Positions 11,863 to 23,400 are shown, numbered from the stretch's first letter. The stretch: 64,000 nt of DNA from Pisaster brevispinus (GCA_023634235.1 JAMKCF010000004.1:22204527-22268526), one strand, 5' to 3'. The notes: generated by a model not told the origin, from the sequence alone. A program made the numbers and translations.

Positions 11863-12047
11863 GGCTCCTCCTGAACACTAGCCCGGTGTACATTATCTGG
11901 TAAAAACTGCTATGGGCTGGTAAACACTACTTCTCAACCTGCCCTGTGAGCTACTAAAAATTGTCAAACCTACTCGTTTATTAATGCTCATATTTCTTCT
12001 TTTTCAGATGTGAATAGTAATTTTTCGAAATTATTACTAGCTGTGCA

Positions 12048-12284
12048 CTCGATCCGCTAAGTGAAAGTAGTAGTAGTAGTAGTAGTAGTAGTCCCATCCG
12101 ATTTCCTACCTCCCCCAGGTAGTAGCTAATAAGCTGGACAGTTCTTTTCAGAACTAAGTAGTCTCCCGAATTTCAAAAATCTACTCCGCGGCAGTAGAAT
12201 AAAAAGCAAGACCTAGTTCTATAAGAACAAGTCTACACAGCTAGTAGATATACACATGGTGTTACCGCAAACCGAATATACAAC
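12048..12284 (-). mobile_element. Right arm of fold-back element F1
   Basis: It is homologous to the right arm of the complete palindromic element at 54975-55521. Shared parts are the (AGT)n stretch, 'tccgatttcctacc', 'gcttattagctactacct' in complement, 'ctccgcggcagtagaat' and 'acatggtgttaccgcaaacc'. It sits inside a copy of the dispersed repeat seen intact at 10480-10800, so it inserted after that repeat. Confidence 0.75.
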
Positions 12285-12717
12285 TTTTTAAAATGTGTCA
12301 ATTTTTGTTTGAGTGTGGGAATGTAACATCATTTGACCATTACACTGGCTGTGATCGCTACCATTATTTGTATATCGGGAAGATACATTTATGGCCGTGT
12401 TTTAAATCGGGGCTACAAAAACTTCCTGGTGGCCTAATTTTTAAAAAGCTGAAGGTGCAACAAACAGAAGAGGGTCTGAAGGGGAAAAAATCAGACAAAG
12501 AAATCATCTGCCAAATCATTTATCTGCAGAATTCTTTACAAAGTCTGGGAGATAGTTTCTTCTTTCCCAAAGCTCTGGATTGACCTTCCATAAGCTCTGA
12601 GGAACACTTTCCCTGTTTTCCATTTCGGAAAGAACTTTAAGAATCACCTCTTCAATCATATTCTTATAATTATGTGCTTTGTATTCCAGGGCAAATTTTC
12701 TTCATGAAATCCTCTGT

Positions 12718-13119
12718 TATGGCTGAGTGGATAAGAGCACCGGACTCAAGCTCTGGTGTTTCAGATCAGCAGAGTGTGGGTCCCAGTCCCGGTCGTGACA
12801 CTTGTGTCCTTAAGCAAGACTCTTAACCATTATTGCTTCGTCCTTCGGATGGGACGTAAAGCCGTTGGTCCCGTGTGTTGTGTAACGCACGTAAAAGAAC
12901 CCAGTGCACTTATCGAAAAGAGAAGGGGTCCGCCCCGGTGTTCCTGGTTTGATCGGCAGCATATTGCGCCACAGCACCTTGTAAATCATTACATGGTGCT
13001 ATGTAAAGGAGTAGGTCACATACTTCAAACGTAGCCCCAAAATACCTTGCAGGAAAATACTTAATGTTGAAGCGCCTTGAGCGTCACTGAGTGACGGATA
13101 TGAGCGCTATATAAGAAGC

Positions 13120-13156
<37 letters not shown>
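12718..13156 (+). repeat. SINE T2, most complete copy with (ATT)n tail
   Basis: The head runs from tRNA-like ggctgagtggataagagc with a decayed B-box (gggtcccagtccc). The body follows: 'ttaagcaagactcttaacca', 'cttcggatgggacgtaaag', 'gttcctggtttgatcggcag'. The 3' part 'agcgccttgagcgtcactga', 'gagcgctatataag' ends in (ATT)n at 13126-13156. This architecture (tRNA head, conserved centre, LINE-like tail with a trinucleotide repeat) matches widespread metazoan SINEs. I cannot name the subfamily. Confidence 0.85.
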
Positions 13157-13199
13157 ACCCAAATGTTCATGATCATGCCCTCAGATCCTATACTGATCA

Positions 13200-13510
13200 C
13201 ACCAGGCTACATGTCCCCAAAACTAGCCACTCTTTTTTGTTGACAATTCCTTCTCTGTTGCAGGGCCATGTTTGTGGAACGCTCTTCCCACCACCAATAG
13301 GGAAGCACCATCTCTCATCATCTTCAAGACATTGTTAAAAACTCATCTTTTTGCATTTAACCGAATGATTTGTTGTATTTGTTTTGTTTCAGATAATGCC
13401 TTCGTACATGTATTTGTTTTGTTAAGCTCTTTGAATTAGGGACTACATGTAGATCTGTGAATAAGTGCTTTATAATATATTACGTATATCTGTTTAATAA
13501 GAATTGTTGT
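13200..13510 (+). mobile_element. 3' remnant of a non-LTR retrotransposon
   Basis: Codons from 13242 read D-N-S-F-S-V-A-G-P-C-L-W-N-A-L-P, then ...IIFKTLLKTHLFAFN, and stop near 13440. This is the familiar C-terminal tail of LINE reverse transcriptases (AxRLWNxLP ... FKxxLKTxLF). Only the extreme C-terminus and 3' UTR are present, as expected of a 5'-truncated insertion. The tail 'aagtgctttataata' loosely resembles the SINE T2 3' end. Confidence 0.8.
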
Positions 13511-14576
13511 TGCATGGTAAGAACATGTTAAGTACTTGATTGTATCGCAAGCAAAAACAAACTTCCCATGGTGACTAAAATGAAGAAGTCATTTTTGCAT
13601 CATACTCATTGATGCCAATCAATAGTTTCAATGGCAACTTTGTTTGTGATAAAATGATGATGATAAATACATAGATTTATCAGGAGCTTTAGACTGGCAT
13701 TACCCAAAGACTCTTCACAAATGAAAAACCTTGGCAAATGATTCCAGACAAAGGATTGTCAATTATCAAAAAGAAGAAGATTATATTCAACGTGAAATCT
13801 TATTGATTTTTAAGCTCATCAGTACCAACCCTCCAGACGAATACTTCCGTCTGAAAACTGTCAAAGACAAGGAAATACAGTTGAAAGCCCATAGAGAGTA
13901 GAAGAAGAATGTTTAATTTCTGGGGTGCCTAGGCTTGGATCAACTTACTGCATAATCTGAAATCTCCGCAGCCAAAGGATCGATCAATTAAAATAACTCA
14001 AACAGCTCAATTAATCCTATTTTCCACTGAAATTGTTTGTGTGTGGATCCATTGGGGTTTTCTTCTCTGTTTGTAGGTTTTGTTTCTAGTGTCTTTTAAT
14101 GAATGTGTCATATTTTCCCTCGTTACTTTTTATTCTTCTCATTTGAATTGTTTGTTTTTGGTAGTTTTTATGGATGTAGTTTTATTAATGAATGTGTAAT
14201 GTTTTTCTCTGTAACCTTTTATTCTTTTATCTTAAGTGCATTTCTGTAGGTTTTTCTGTGAGCTGCGATCCATTCTTACTGAATGGATCACACAGGATAG
14301 AAGAGAAATAAATATTTGAACAAAGAAATTGGTTTTGTGGTTAGAATACTTAGAATTAGAGGATGAGAAATGATTTACTCTCTCATACAAAGAAGGTGTT
14401 TTTCCCTTTCAGAATTAAATAAAACACATTTCTTTTGGCACTAAAATGGTGTGTAAGCTAAACTATATTATGCTTGTTATGAATGGCTGGATTAGAGGGA
14501 TATTTCTAAGAGTATTGAAGTCTGACTATCATATTTTGTCAGAAAATATGTTTCCAATTTAATCAAAGCAACTTAA
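13511..14576. other. Non-coding stretch
   Basis: No gene supported. AT-rich unique sequence; 'tgaatgtgt' and 'ttttattctt' segments around 14090-14230 occur twice as a loose direct repeat. Confidence 0.4.
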
Positions 14577-14782
14577 AGATGGTCTCCAAGGTCAAATTAA
14601 GTTTTGTGATCCACTTATTTTCCAATGGATAGAGTCCTCATGAAAGTGGGGAAAAAAATTACAAGTCTGTAACCTCACTTTAAAATGGTGTAAAATGTCA
14701 TTTTATTTTATACTCTTTTAGAGCAAAATTTAAAACATGACGTCATCCGACCTTAAATTTGACCTTAGAGTCCCCCTTTAAA
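14577..14782 (+). mobile_element. MITE-like repeat M4
   Basis: Ends are imperfect inverted repeats (ggtctccaaggtcaaatt and the complement of aaatttgaccttagagtc). The interior 'ccaatggatagagtcctcatgaa' recurs at 21145-21716 and 47903-48030. Confidence 0.65.
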
Positions 14783-15455
14783 ATAACAAAGAACACAAAG
14801 GAAATCAGTAGAGAGTTAATACCGATTTCATACCTAGGCCTACCCTTAACATTTGATTCTTTTGAAGTTGTGGATGGATGGAAGTTGTAACTCCACACAG
14901 CTTTGAAAGTCATCAAGAAACATGTTTGTTTTTGTCATTTCCAGTGTAATCGGAAATTTCCTGAACAATTTGATGACCTGCTGAGTAGACGATTACAGAC
15001 AATTTCTCAATTGTAACCAATAAGCCTACCCATTTATTTAAATGGCTGTTTGCTAATATTTCTTCTGAAAAGTAGGGTCTAATTAAGAGGAAAATACTGC
15101 TCAACCAAATTGATTGCTTATTGACAAGTCGTGTGCAAATCATGACATTATAGCTATGTGATTTTGCTGCTTAGCAAGAGTTTACCATGCTAAGAACAAT
15201 TATGTACTTATTAGCTTGTAAAATGAGGAAAAACGGAAAAATGTAGCTTGCCAGAACTTATCCATATCTTAAATGTTTCTTTATACGAATTACCATTTAT
15301 GTTTATGTTTGAGTCACAAGTTATAAACAGGAGAAATAATGAGTTTTTAGAGACATAGGCCTAACTGTGTGCAGTACTTATTAATACATGTATACAGTCA
15401 CCAACTACGTGTTTATTTCTTTTCCAAACAGGACAGACTCTATCCTAACCGGAGT

Positions 15456-16052
15456 ATGCCACTGACATCCCTCTTCCGCAACGAGCTGAAACTCACCGAG
15501 AAGAATGAGACGAGCGTGGTGCGAGAATGCCTGATGATGGAACTGGAATTCCAGATCAAAGAGTGCGAGAATGCTCACAGGCAACGGGAAGACGAGCAGA
15601 AGAAGAAACAGGGCGTGGCCGACTACAGCTGGCTTGCAAGTGCCCCGCCCAAGTATTACTCTGTGCCGCAGCTCCAGATGTTGCAGCTCGAGGAATTATG
15701 CAGCGAGGTGAAGTCGACGGAAACTGGACGAATAATCAACAGATACAGAGAGTTATTAGTGAGAGAACCCAGGGTTGAAGAGTTGCCGTTACTCATGAAA
15801 GCAGTAATGGATCAGGTGATACAAGAGCGCCCTCAAGAGGAAACGCTTAGCGAGTGGGTTGTCAAAAGAACTACCAGTCTGACCCGGATGCGTAACCACG
15901 TTCGCGTGTCTCCGTTGAACCTGGACGATGACGACATAAATAACAAAGCCACTAAACGATCGCTGAGCATGCCAGAGTTCAGCGCCCGGAGGACGGTTCA
16001 GCCCCGAAGCCTCGCGGAGTTTTGTACAAACATTGACGACCTTCCAGTTTAA
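15456..16052 (+). CDS. RD3: RD3-like protein (retinal degeneration 3 family)
   Basis: One 198-codon exon. The family pattern is clear: a short hydrophobic start (MPLTSLFRNE), then the conserved CLMMELEFQI near residues 25-34. A charged helix follows at 35-52, then the hallmark DYSWLAS at 56-62 and the LQLEELC block at 76-82. The C-terminal part has RVSP at 150-153 and the other hallmark SMPEF at 171-175. Human RD3 is 195 residues, so length agrees. In vertebrates RD3 binds retinal guanylate cyclases, inhibits them and helps deliver them to the outer segment; whether that holds here is inference. I chose the Met at 15456 because RD3 proteins start at this point relative to the motifs. An acceptor (ccaaacag) lies 24 nt upstream, so a 5' UTR exon lies further left. 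A poly(A) signal candidate AATAAA is near 17099. Paralogues (RD3L) cannot be excluded. Confidence 0.9.
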   Translation: MPLTSLFRNELKLTEKNETSVVRECLMMELEFQIKECENAHRQREDEQKKKQGVADYSWLASAPPKYYSVPQLQMLQLEELCSEVKSTETGRIINRYRELLVREPRVEELPLLMKAVMDQVIQERPQEETLSEWVVKRTTSLTRMRNHVRVSPLNLDDDDINNKATKRSLSMPEFSARRTVQPRSLAEFCTNIDDLPV

Positions 16053-16464
16053 CGTTTCACATTGTCCGGCATGAACGGCCAATAGTGCCAGTTTTTTTCT
16101 ATTTAATCTCTCCAGAAAAAAATCAATTCGCATGAAGTCACTGGGTGGTTCACTCACTCCTTTTGGACTCATTACCATTTTTTTGTACTTTTTAAAGATG
16201 GTTAAACATTTATTCTGGCCTATGGTCAGAAATGTGACTCGGACTGAGGTCATATTTTCCGGGCTTTGATCTTCATTTCTTCAGGAGGCACAGATAATGA
16301 TTGTCTTGATGAAAGGAACTTCACCAGGACAACAGTGTTTAGAGACCACCTCGACAAAAGACAGGAGCAAGCTTCTCTTGCCTTCAAGTCAAGCATCTTG
16401 TTACCTGTATGAGATTCCCATGCCCCCAGTGTTTGCTTTGGTGTCCCCTAGATATAAAGAGTTC

Positions 16465-16881
16465 AAAAGTTAGGGTCATAGATTGGTAAATACTCCACAA
16501 TTTATGACCATAAAAAACTTACTTTGTGAGAATCATTGCAGCTGTTGATAGTATTTACTATTTTGAGAAAGGTTTCCCTTCGAAGTAATATGGGTGGGAT
16601 AATTTTTCACCCTAAAACATTTGAATCTGAGAAAGAATTTTTCAGATTTCTGAGGGTTTGCAAATGCTGCGGCCAGAGATGTGGGTGGTACTCGCTGCCA
16701 CCTTGCTAAACATGGATGAATTTGCCATTCTTGTGAAAATACCTTGACAGGTTTTTGCTGTTTTCTCAGCATTTAGACGCTGTATTCGGCTGAAACATTC
16801 ACATGTGTCTTTTATTGTATCTTTCTTGATAATTTTGCCAATCAATCAGCATTACGCTGTCAATCCATGACCCTACCTTTA
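16465..16881 (+). mobile_element. MITE M2, TIR ...AGGTAGGGTCAT
   Basis: The left end (gttagggtcatagattgg, decayed) and right end (atgaccctacctttaa) are inverted repeats. The interior is shared, in reverse orientation, with 51397-51813. It lies in what would be the 3' flank or UTR of the RD3-like gene. Confidence 0.75.
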
Positions 16882-17301
16882 AGGCATGGAGTTATATAAC
16901 AAGACTTAGAGGGCGTGCTGGCTATGTCACGCACGTAACTGCGCTGCCCCACCATGGGGCAGGATTTTCCTATGGGTAAATTGCATTATGAATGCCTACT
17001 CAAAAAATTATGCCTGTGTTAACTGATGCGTGTTATGTAAGTCCTATGAATTGGAAATTTGTTTCCAGGTCAAATGATAAAATATGCACTTATTAAGAAA
17101 TAAAAATTTGAATTAGAGGTGAAACCTACACCCCCCTAAAAGGGGAGAAATTCATGGCGTAGACATAGGAACATGTCATCGGTCGGTGCGCAGCGATAGA
17201 TACTTGTAGATGTGATACAGTATGCAATCTTGTGTAACTTTAATGGGCTCAGTTTCTCTGGATAAATCTCTCGATATTTGGCTTTTGTTGTTTGGGGAAA
17301 A

Positions 17302-17436
17302 ATGCCGTCAAGGTGTATCGTTGCTGATTGCAACACTACTAAAGATGGTGTCAGTCTGCACAGATTCCCATCAGATCCAAAATATAGACTAAAGGCGACT
17401 TTTGGAGATTCACATTTCCATGGTGTCTGTTTGTGA
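17302..17436 (+). pseudogene. THAP-domain N-terminal fragment
   Basis: Translation from the ATG at 17302 gives MPSRCIVADC followed by ...GVSLHRFPSDPK. This is the start of a THAP zinc finger (C-x4-C at residues 5 and 10, then the HRFP motif). After about 33 residues the frame runs into sequence with no THAP match and stops at 17436. The conserved Trp and the C-x2-H half of the finger are missing, and a piece of MITE M2 begins directly after. It is either a gene fragment (THAP genes and P-element-like transposases are common sources) or a first exon whose donor I cannot see. THAP fingers bind DNA; this fragment could not fold alone. Confidence 0.6.
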
Positions 17437-17638
17437 AAGCTGAGGCCAGAGATGCAGTAACCTGCTGCCAACCTCGCTAAACGTGGATGGATGGATATTT
17501 TTTTTACCCAGTTTTCTCAGCAAGTACACACTGTATTCAGTTAAAACTTTCCCAGGTGAATTTTTATTGTGTCTCCATTGATAATTTGGCCTTGAGCGTT
17601 ATGTTGACAAAAAAAAACAATCTATGACCCTACCTTAT
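17437..17638 (+). mobile_element. MITE M2, partial copy
   Basis: It begins within 'gccagagatgcagtaacctg' (compare 16671-16700) and runs to an intact right TIR (tatgaccctacctta) followed by TA. The left half is missing and the THAP fragment sits at the break. Confidence 0.7.
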
Positions 17639-18114
17639 AATGCACGTATCCCAACAATCTCCGTTGAAGTGATGAAAGTAGTGTCTTGTAAATAAGATGT
17701 GAAGGTTAAATGAGTTCCTCGTATATTAAGACAAGGCATTCTGTACCAAGAAACCTCATCCAATTATACAATTAAGGTTTGCTTGTTGAGTGAACTTGGA
17801 CACCTGGGCGTAATTGTATTGAGCTGTTGTGAGGAAGAATTTCCTCCGGGGGGGGGGGGGGGGGGGGGGGAGATTTGCTTTATGGCGAGCGTTGGTTACC
17901 AGCTAAAAATGCTAGTGATGTATGGCTGCTCTGGAATGGTTCTCAGACGGTTGTGGTAAAACAGACCATGAATATGTTAAGAAGTGTTTTCTGAATTTTG
18001 AGGCCAATTAAAAGGGTTTAATCTCTGTGCCATAAAGTGATTTGATTCCTGTTTAAGCAATTAGTTATTTGTGAAAAGTAAAGTCTGTTCCGAGACAATA
18101 TGGGTCATCAGGCC
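17639..18114. other. Non-coding stretch with a 23-nt poly-G run
   Basis: A G run at about 17848-17870 is the only notable feature. Confidence 0.5.
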
Positions 18115-18340
18115 TGTGTTTATAACTATTCCCCCTGGACAGGATACCAGACCATCGCAGGTTACTCCCCAGCTCTCACCGGTACCCATTTTGTACTCCT
18201 TAGTGGAGAGAAGCAATTATGAGATAGTGCCTTGCTCAAAGACACAAGTGTCACAACTGACCAGGCCAGGATTCGAATCCACACTCTGTATTACAGAACT
18301 TGAATCCACCGCCCTGGACCACTCAGCCACAACGCCCCAG
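18115..18340 (-). repeat. SINE T2 copy, minus strand
   Basis: Complement of the T2 head (accactcagccacaacgcccc) and B-box (ggattcgaatcc), then 'ttgctcaaagacacaagtgt'. The 3' part is truncated near 18115. Confidence 0.7.
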
Positions 18341-19675
18341 TTATTGTTAACCTTTGACCTAATGCCACAAGACGAAAGGCATAGACATATTGATCTCAAA
18401 CTACAACATACACAACTGTCTGGGAAGATTTTTAAAACTTTGGGTTAAATTTTGTTCTAGTTTTTAAATGAAGGATTGGTTTAACCCTAAAGAGACCATT
18501 AATTTTTGTATGATCGACACCATACGCCCCAGACATTGCTAATCTTGTTGTTTTTTTAACTCATATTTTCGGGAAAATGTCAGGAAAATGATTAAGAAAC
18601 TGAAATATATGGGTTTGTTTTAGAATTGAAGATTCTTTGTTAACATGAGGAACATTGGAAAATTGTCAATTTAAAGTCATTGTTTTTCTTTGAGCTCTTG
18701 TTTGAGCGGAAGTAGGTCAAATCTTGTGGCCGTTTGCGGCCGCTGTGGAAATTTTTGCGGCGCTATGGTCTCAAAAGGGTTGAAGTAATTGAAAATGCCA
18801 ATCACCCACGAAGTGTTTTTGTTTAAAATTCTCTCTTTTCAGAAAGTGTTGACTGACTTTTAAAAAAAACAGCTTGAGCTGTCAATGATTAAAAAAAATC
18901 TTTAAAAAAATCCAAACAAAATACACAAGTGTGTCACCCGTTTTGACGAATACAGTGAACTTAATTTAGGTTTCTAGAAGACCGGGCGATTTCAGTGAAT
19001 GTACTCTTCAAGAAAAATCAATTCCCAGTCGCTGAAAGTATTGATGTACCGTCATAAATGCACAACTGACTAGTAAACCCTAACAAGTATCGGTACACAG
19101 GGCTTGTGACACTTCTGCCGGTTACGGATCGTCCATATCCACCTCGAGCTGTGAAACATCACAAGCCGCTCCGTCGTCAAACATGAATGTAGATCCATTC
19201 ATGTATTCCAACCAAAGATGTTGATACATTCATGTATTCCGATGAGAGAGCTGGCTGGAACAATTCTTGACCCCCATCCAACCTGGAGAAATGCTCTTTC
19301 CTTCTTCAGCCGGAAAAAAAAAAACCCTCGGTAAGACTCAAGAGTTTGTTCCTTGATTCTTGTCCGCGACTTGCAAATATTGACAGTGTCGGATGGCAAA
19401 TATAGCAGAACGTTGTGTTTGATGAAGTCACTCGGGGGCGATAACTGTGGGGCAATAGATGCGATTTGCGTGAAGTCAATGTTGATCTGGCCGTTGAGGG
19501 GACAAATGAAATGCATCTACACGTTTACATAGCTACGTGGATGGGGACAATGTCTTGTCTTACATACATGCATGACTCGTTGAGAAGGCATCTTGCGGGG
19601 GGGGGGGGGGGGGGGGGGGGCATGCCCCAACTATATTTGGGTCGTCTAGATTAAAGTTGGACAGGCCTAGTATGG
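18341..19675. other. Non-coding stretch
   Basis: No supported gene. A duplicated 'ttcatgtattcc' pair lies at about 19198-19240, and a 24-nt G run at 19597-19620 abuts the SINE that follows. Confidence 0.4.
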
Positions 19676-19925
19676 TGCCTCGTGGCAGAGCGGTCTAGCG
19701 CACCGGACTCGAGTTCTGGTCGCTTATAAGTCATCAGGGTGTGGGTTTGATCATGATCATGACGCTTGTGTCCTTGAGCAAGACACTTAACTATAATTGC
19801 TTCTCTCTGCCCAGGGGTAAATGGGTACCTTTGAGGGCAGAGATGGTTCTTGTGATTGATTTAGCTTGGCGCACTACGTACTTGACAGCCCAGGCTGTAA
19901 TCTCCCTGATTGTAAGATGCAAGTA
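19676..19925 (+). repeat. SINE T2 copy (gtaaatgggtacct subfamily)
   Basis: Head 'ggcagagcggtctagcgcac', 'ttgagcaagacacttaacta', then 'gtaaatgggtacctttgag', as at 7043-7290. Confidence 0.75.
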
Positions 19926-20567
19926 ATGGCAGCTCTGTAACATGCATGAGTCTATGTAGGTAAATTATATACGTAAATGCCGTAATTGGGACAGATACTC
20001 AAATGGGTGTACCATTCTCACTTTCAAAATGACCAAACGAATTGAGGTCCAAATCCAAATAACAATTGTCTCAATAGTCTGAGGAACTCAAATCTAAGCA
20101 GTAACTTGTGATCAAGCAAGTCATTGTACCAGACATTCTTCCAATCTAACTTGCAAATTGCTTATTATTGGGATAGACCTAAATGCAGTAATTGAGACAG
20201 ATACTCAATTGGATTTACCATTCTCACTTTCAAAATGACCAAACAAATTGGGCCCAAGTCGGAATGGATGGCTGGGAGTGTCCAGATCACTGGAAAGGCC
20301 TGTTGTTCAATGTTGTAGCCGCAGCCAATGGCGATAGCCAAAGCCAAAGCCTCTCCATTCAGCCGTAGCCTCACCACTGTAGTTTAACATGAGTTGGACC
20401 AGCCCAAGTGCCTCATTGTCATGAGTCAATGTTTTGCAATACTAGTGTAGTTCATGTCAAGAACTGGCACTGTGTTTTTTAAGTGGTTTAAAGTTTAGAC
20501 CACTATCAGTACTTCCAACTCAGTTTTTAGTGTGAACATATTTGTGAAAATTTATTGGGTACATGCT
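19926..20567. repeat. Local direct duplication in non-coding DNA
   Basis: 'agacagatactcaa...ccattctcactttcaaaatgacc' occurs at about 19990-20040 and again at 20185-20245, in direct orientation with a period near 200 bp. The sequences between do not code. Confidence 0.55.
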
Positions 20568-20797
20568 GGGGCCCAATGTCATGGCTCTGCTTACCGCCGA
20601 ATTCTGGATTGCGATCACCATTTTTCACTTACAGGACAAACAAATTTCTGCACTAGCTGTGTAAGTGAAGAATGCCTAGTAATGCACAAGCAAAACTTCC
20701 CTGCTGACCTGTGAAATGGCGTAAGCGCGTAATTCCCTGCTCCCGATAGCGCCAATTCTTTGCTTACAGTAAGCAGAGCCGTGAAACTGGGCCCTGG
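20568..20797. mobile_element. MITE-like M5 (ends GGGCCCAAT / ACTGGGCCC)
   Basis: Imperfect terminal inverted repeats: 'ggggcccaatgtcatggctc' and the complement of 'gagccgtgaaactgggccct'. Relatives are at 23026-23242, 25573-25766 and 50428-50615. Confidence 0.65.
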
Positions 20798-21144
20798 CTA
20801 TGTTGGCCTAGTTGCTTAGTCGTAACATTCAGATATTTGTTTGTACATGATGCGGGACCAACATGTAAAACATTTCTTTGAGGCTTTGCATGGCGGAATT
20901 AGGTATTAGTTGAAGTCTTTCCGGTGGTTTAATCTCGACAGAGGCGTGAATGCTCTAATCAAAACATTCAGAGCACTCCGTAAACCAATGGCTTTTTGTT
21001 TTTCAGAACCACCCCTCTTCCAATAAGATATTTTTTATGGTATACGTTGTAGCCTTAGAATAAAACTGCAAAGTTTAGTTTAGTTGCAACTTAGTTTAGT
21101 ATCACAATGTTTTCTGAAGACAACCATTTTAGTTTTATTTTGTC

Positions 21145-21716
21145 GGGGGCTCCAATGGCAAAGTGAATTTTGTGATGCACTCATTTCCCAATAGATAGAG
21201 TCCTCATGAAACTGGGGGAAAAGTTAAAAGTCTCTAAGCTCGTGTTAAAAGGGTGTAAATTTTCATTCTATTTGATACTCTTTCAGAGCAAAATTTGAGA
21301 CATGACATCATCAGACGGATGGGTCTGTACATTCCAAAGAGGAATTTCTGCACCAGTTATAATAAGCTCAATTTCAATGCTGTTTTGAGTGAATATCAGA
21401 AGATTCAGGAATGAATTGAACAATCTCCGGACAAAAATGAGCAGACATTATTTGAAATGTGATGTCGTTGGATTTTGGATTTTGCCTAACATTGCATTGA
21501 AGGGTTTCAAACACTGGCATTTTACAACCATTTTAACGTGAAATCGTCGAATGTTTCTGGATGTTGATAAAGATCGCACTTGAAGGTTGTCAAACACAGT
21601 GACATTTTACAGCATTTTACCGTGAGGTTAGAGACTTAATTGTTTCCCGTTTTCATAAGGATTCTATCTATTGGAAAATGAGTGAATCTGAATTTGACCT
21701 TGGAGCTCCTCTTTCA
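21145..21716. mobile_element. MITE-like M4, long copy
   Basis: The left end 'gggctccaatggcaaagtga' and right end 'gaatttgaccttggagctcc' are imperfect inverted repeats, with 'tagagtcctcatgaa' and its complement nested inside. It is about 570 bp with no coding capacity. Confidence 0.6.
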
Positions 21717-22634
21717 AATCAATCATTGGCGAACAGAACAGGATTTTATTTTTTTCATTCTGTTTTGAACGTCTGATGTAATCATCGAGGGTTTACCTGA
21801 AACAAAATCTCCTCGGAGACGAGTTATTGATTTCCATTTTCCTCATAAAATGTGATTTTTTTTTTTTCTCTTGTGAAATTTTTTTCCCATTGGGAAGTTA
21901 TTCTATTGGAAACTCGCTGATTAGTCTGTGTACCTTTCTTCCCACATATAAAAAGGCAGTGCCCTTGGAAAAAAAAGATTCTTATTGAATTATCAGAGTT
22001 AATATCATTTGAAATTCCCTCCCGGACCCTGCATTAGTGAAACAGTCCATTGCCCTTTTCCACCTTGGCTGGCTGCGCTTAGAAAAGTAATATCCTGAAA
22101 TTGATTGAAGTTTTGTGAGGATAATTGTTGGGGGTAAACACGACCTTTACTCAACATAGGCAGCTAGAATATACTTAAAGGAAAGTAAATGCAGCAAATA
22201 CATTTTATTTTCACAACAGAGGTGTGATTTTTAAGGAATTTTTGCTGATTGTAGGATTTTCTCAAAATCTCCTCTAAACCTTAAACTTTTCTTGAAAGAA
22301 GAAAAGCAGTCACCAAAGGGAGAAAGAAAGAGTCCACACTGTGTCCAAACAATAAGTTGTATTTTTGGTGATGTACAGCGTCTGTAAACCTGTAATCATC
22401 TGGGAGAAAAAATAAGGGGGGTAGGGCCGCAAGCCATTTTCAGGAATTTTCATTGACATCAACTCTCATCCCCAGTGAAGGGAAAGTAAATGCAAAGGTA
22501 CTTTATATCGAAATGAGGTAATGAACAAAACGTACTGTTTAAAGTGAAGTTTCAAGTGTTCTATTTTACCCTTTTTGAGGTTTGCAAAAAAGTGCATTTC
22601 CACCCGATATTATTGGACTCTTAAATGTATTATA
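21717..22634. other. Non-coding stretch
   Basis: The part at 22310-22450 is related to 27460-27625 ('cagtcaccaaagggagaaag', 'gtccacactgtgtccaaac', 'gccattttcaggaattttca'), a low-copy dispersed repeat. Nothing else is seen. Confidence 0.45.
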
Positions 22635-22995
22635 CAGGATTGGTAAGAATACAAAACTTGATTGTTTAATTTTAGTCTGAAAGCTTACTGATTAGGAAGT
22701 TCATACTCGAACCACTTGTTTTTTCTTTGAAATACTTCCTTCTGAAATGAAGTCATATTCAAGGAAACTGTACCTGAAAACCGTAAAAAAAATGCAAAAG
22801 CTGATTTGGGTTGTTACAAACAAAATTAAGACATGTTTACATGCTGAAAATTGTGCGTGGCTTTTTACTATTTTTCTCCTGACTCACACAATGGATTAAG
22901 CCCAAATTTTGACAGGTTTGTTATTTCATGTATATGGTTGATCACACAAACCCTGAACACTGTCTGCGACTGTTTTGTCAGCTGCACCAATCCTG
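22635..22995 (+). mobile_element. MITE M1 copy
   Basis: CAGGATTGGTA at the left and (c)ACCAATCCTG at the right, each flanked by TA; 361 bp; interior as at 3702-4097. Confidence 0.85.
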
Positions 22996-23025
22996 TATAA
23001 CACATTTACATTTTTTGCGGTACCC

Positions 23026-23242
23026 CAAAAATTTGCTTAGCATGAAATTTCTTCCTTGACAAAAACAGGATTACCAACCAAATTTCCACATGATTTTCAG
23101 GATAAGCAAACAACAGCTGACTACCAGTAACAAGCAATATGCAACACATGGAAATTTGGTTGGTAATCTTGTTTTTATCAAGGAAGAAATTTCATGCTAA
23201 GCAAATTTTTGTGCTTAGCAGCTCTATGAAATTGGGCCCTGG
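23026..23242. repeat. Inverted repeat with arms of about 62 bp (M5-like)
   Basis: Arm 23026-23088 ('tttgcttagcatgaaatttc'...) is repeated inverted at 23149-23211 with few mismatches. It is followed by the M5 end 'ctctatgaaattgggccctg'. Confidence 0.8.
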
Positions 23243-23400
23243 TGGTAAGACATTTTGCTCTGGAATGGTGTGGGTTACGAGTTCGAATCCCACTTGAATA
23301 GTATGCCTGTGGATTGTTTTCCGTAGAACTTGGGGAAGTACCGAGTATACAATGCTTATCACATATCGGTGCAAGGTAAAAACCCAAATAGTACTCTTAA
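23236..23400 (+). repeat. tRNA-derived SINE, family T3
   Basis: The partial head 'ggtggtaagacattttgctc' is followed by B-box gagttcgaatcccac. The T3 body 'tatgcctgtggatt', 'agtaccgagtatacaatgct' and 'cggtgcaaggtaaaaaccc' follows. Other copies are at 28049, 36403 and 62489. Confidence 0.75.

Noticed and set aside
11813..13156. CRISPR-like or regulatory meaning for the (AAT)n, (AGT)n and (ATT)n runs
   Set aside because: They are ordinary microsatellites or SINE tails in a eukaryotic genome.
7903..15458. Joining the 52-nt exon candidate to RD3 as coding sequence
   Set aside because: The frame needed for a phase-0 join contains an in-frame stop, and the other frames run into stops in the RD3 exon; only a 5' UTR role is possible.
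15789..16253. 154-codon minus-strand frame opposite RD3
   Set aside because: It is the antisense shadow of the RD3-like exon.
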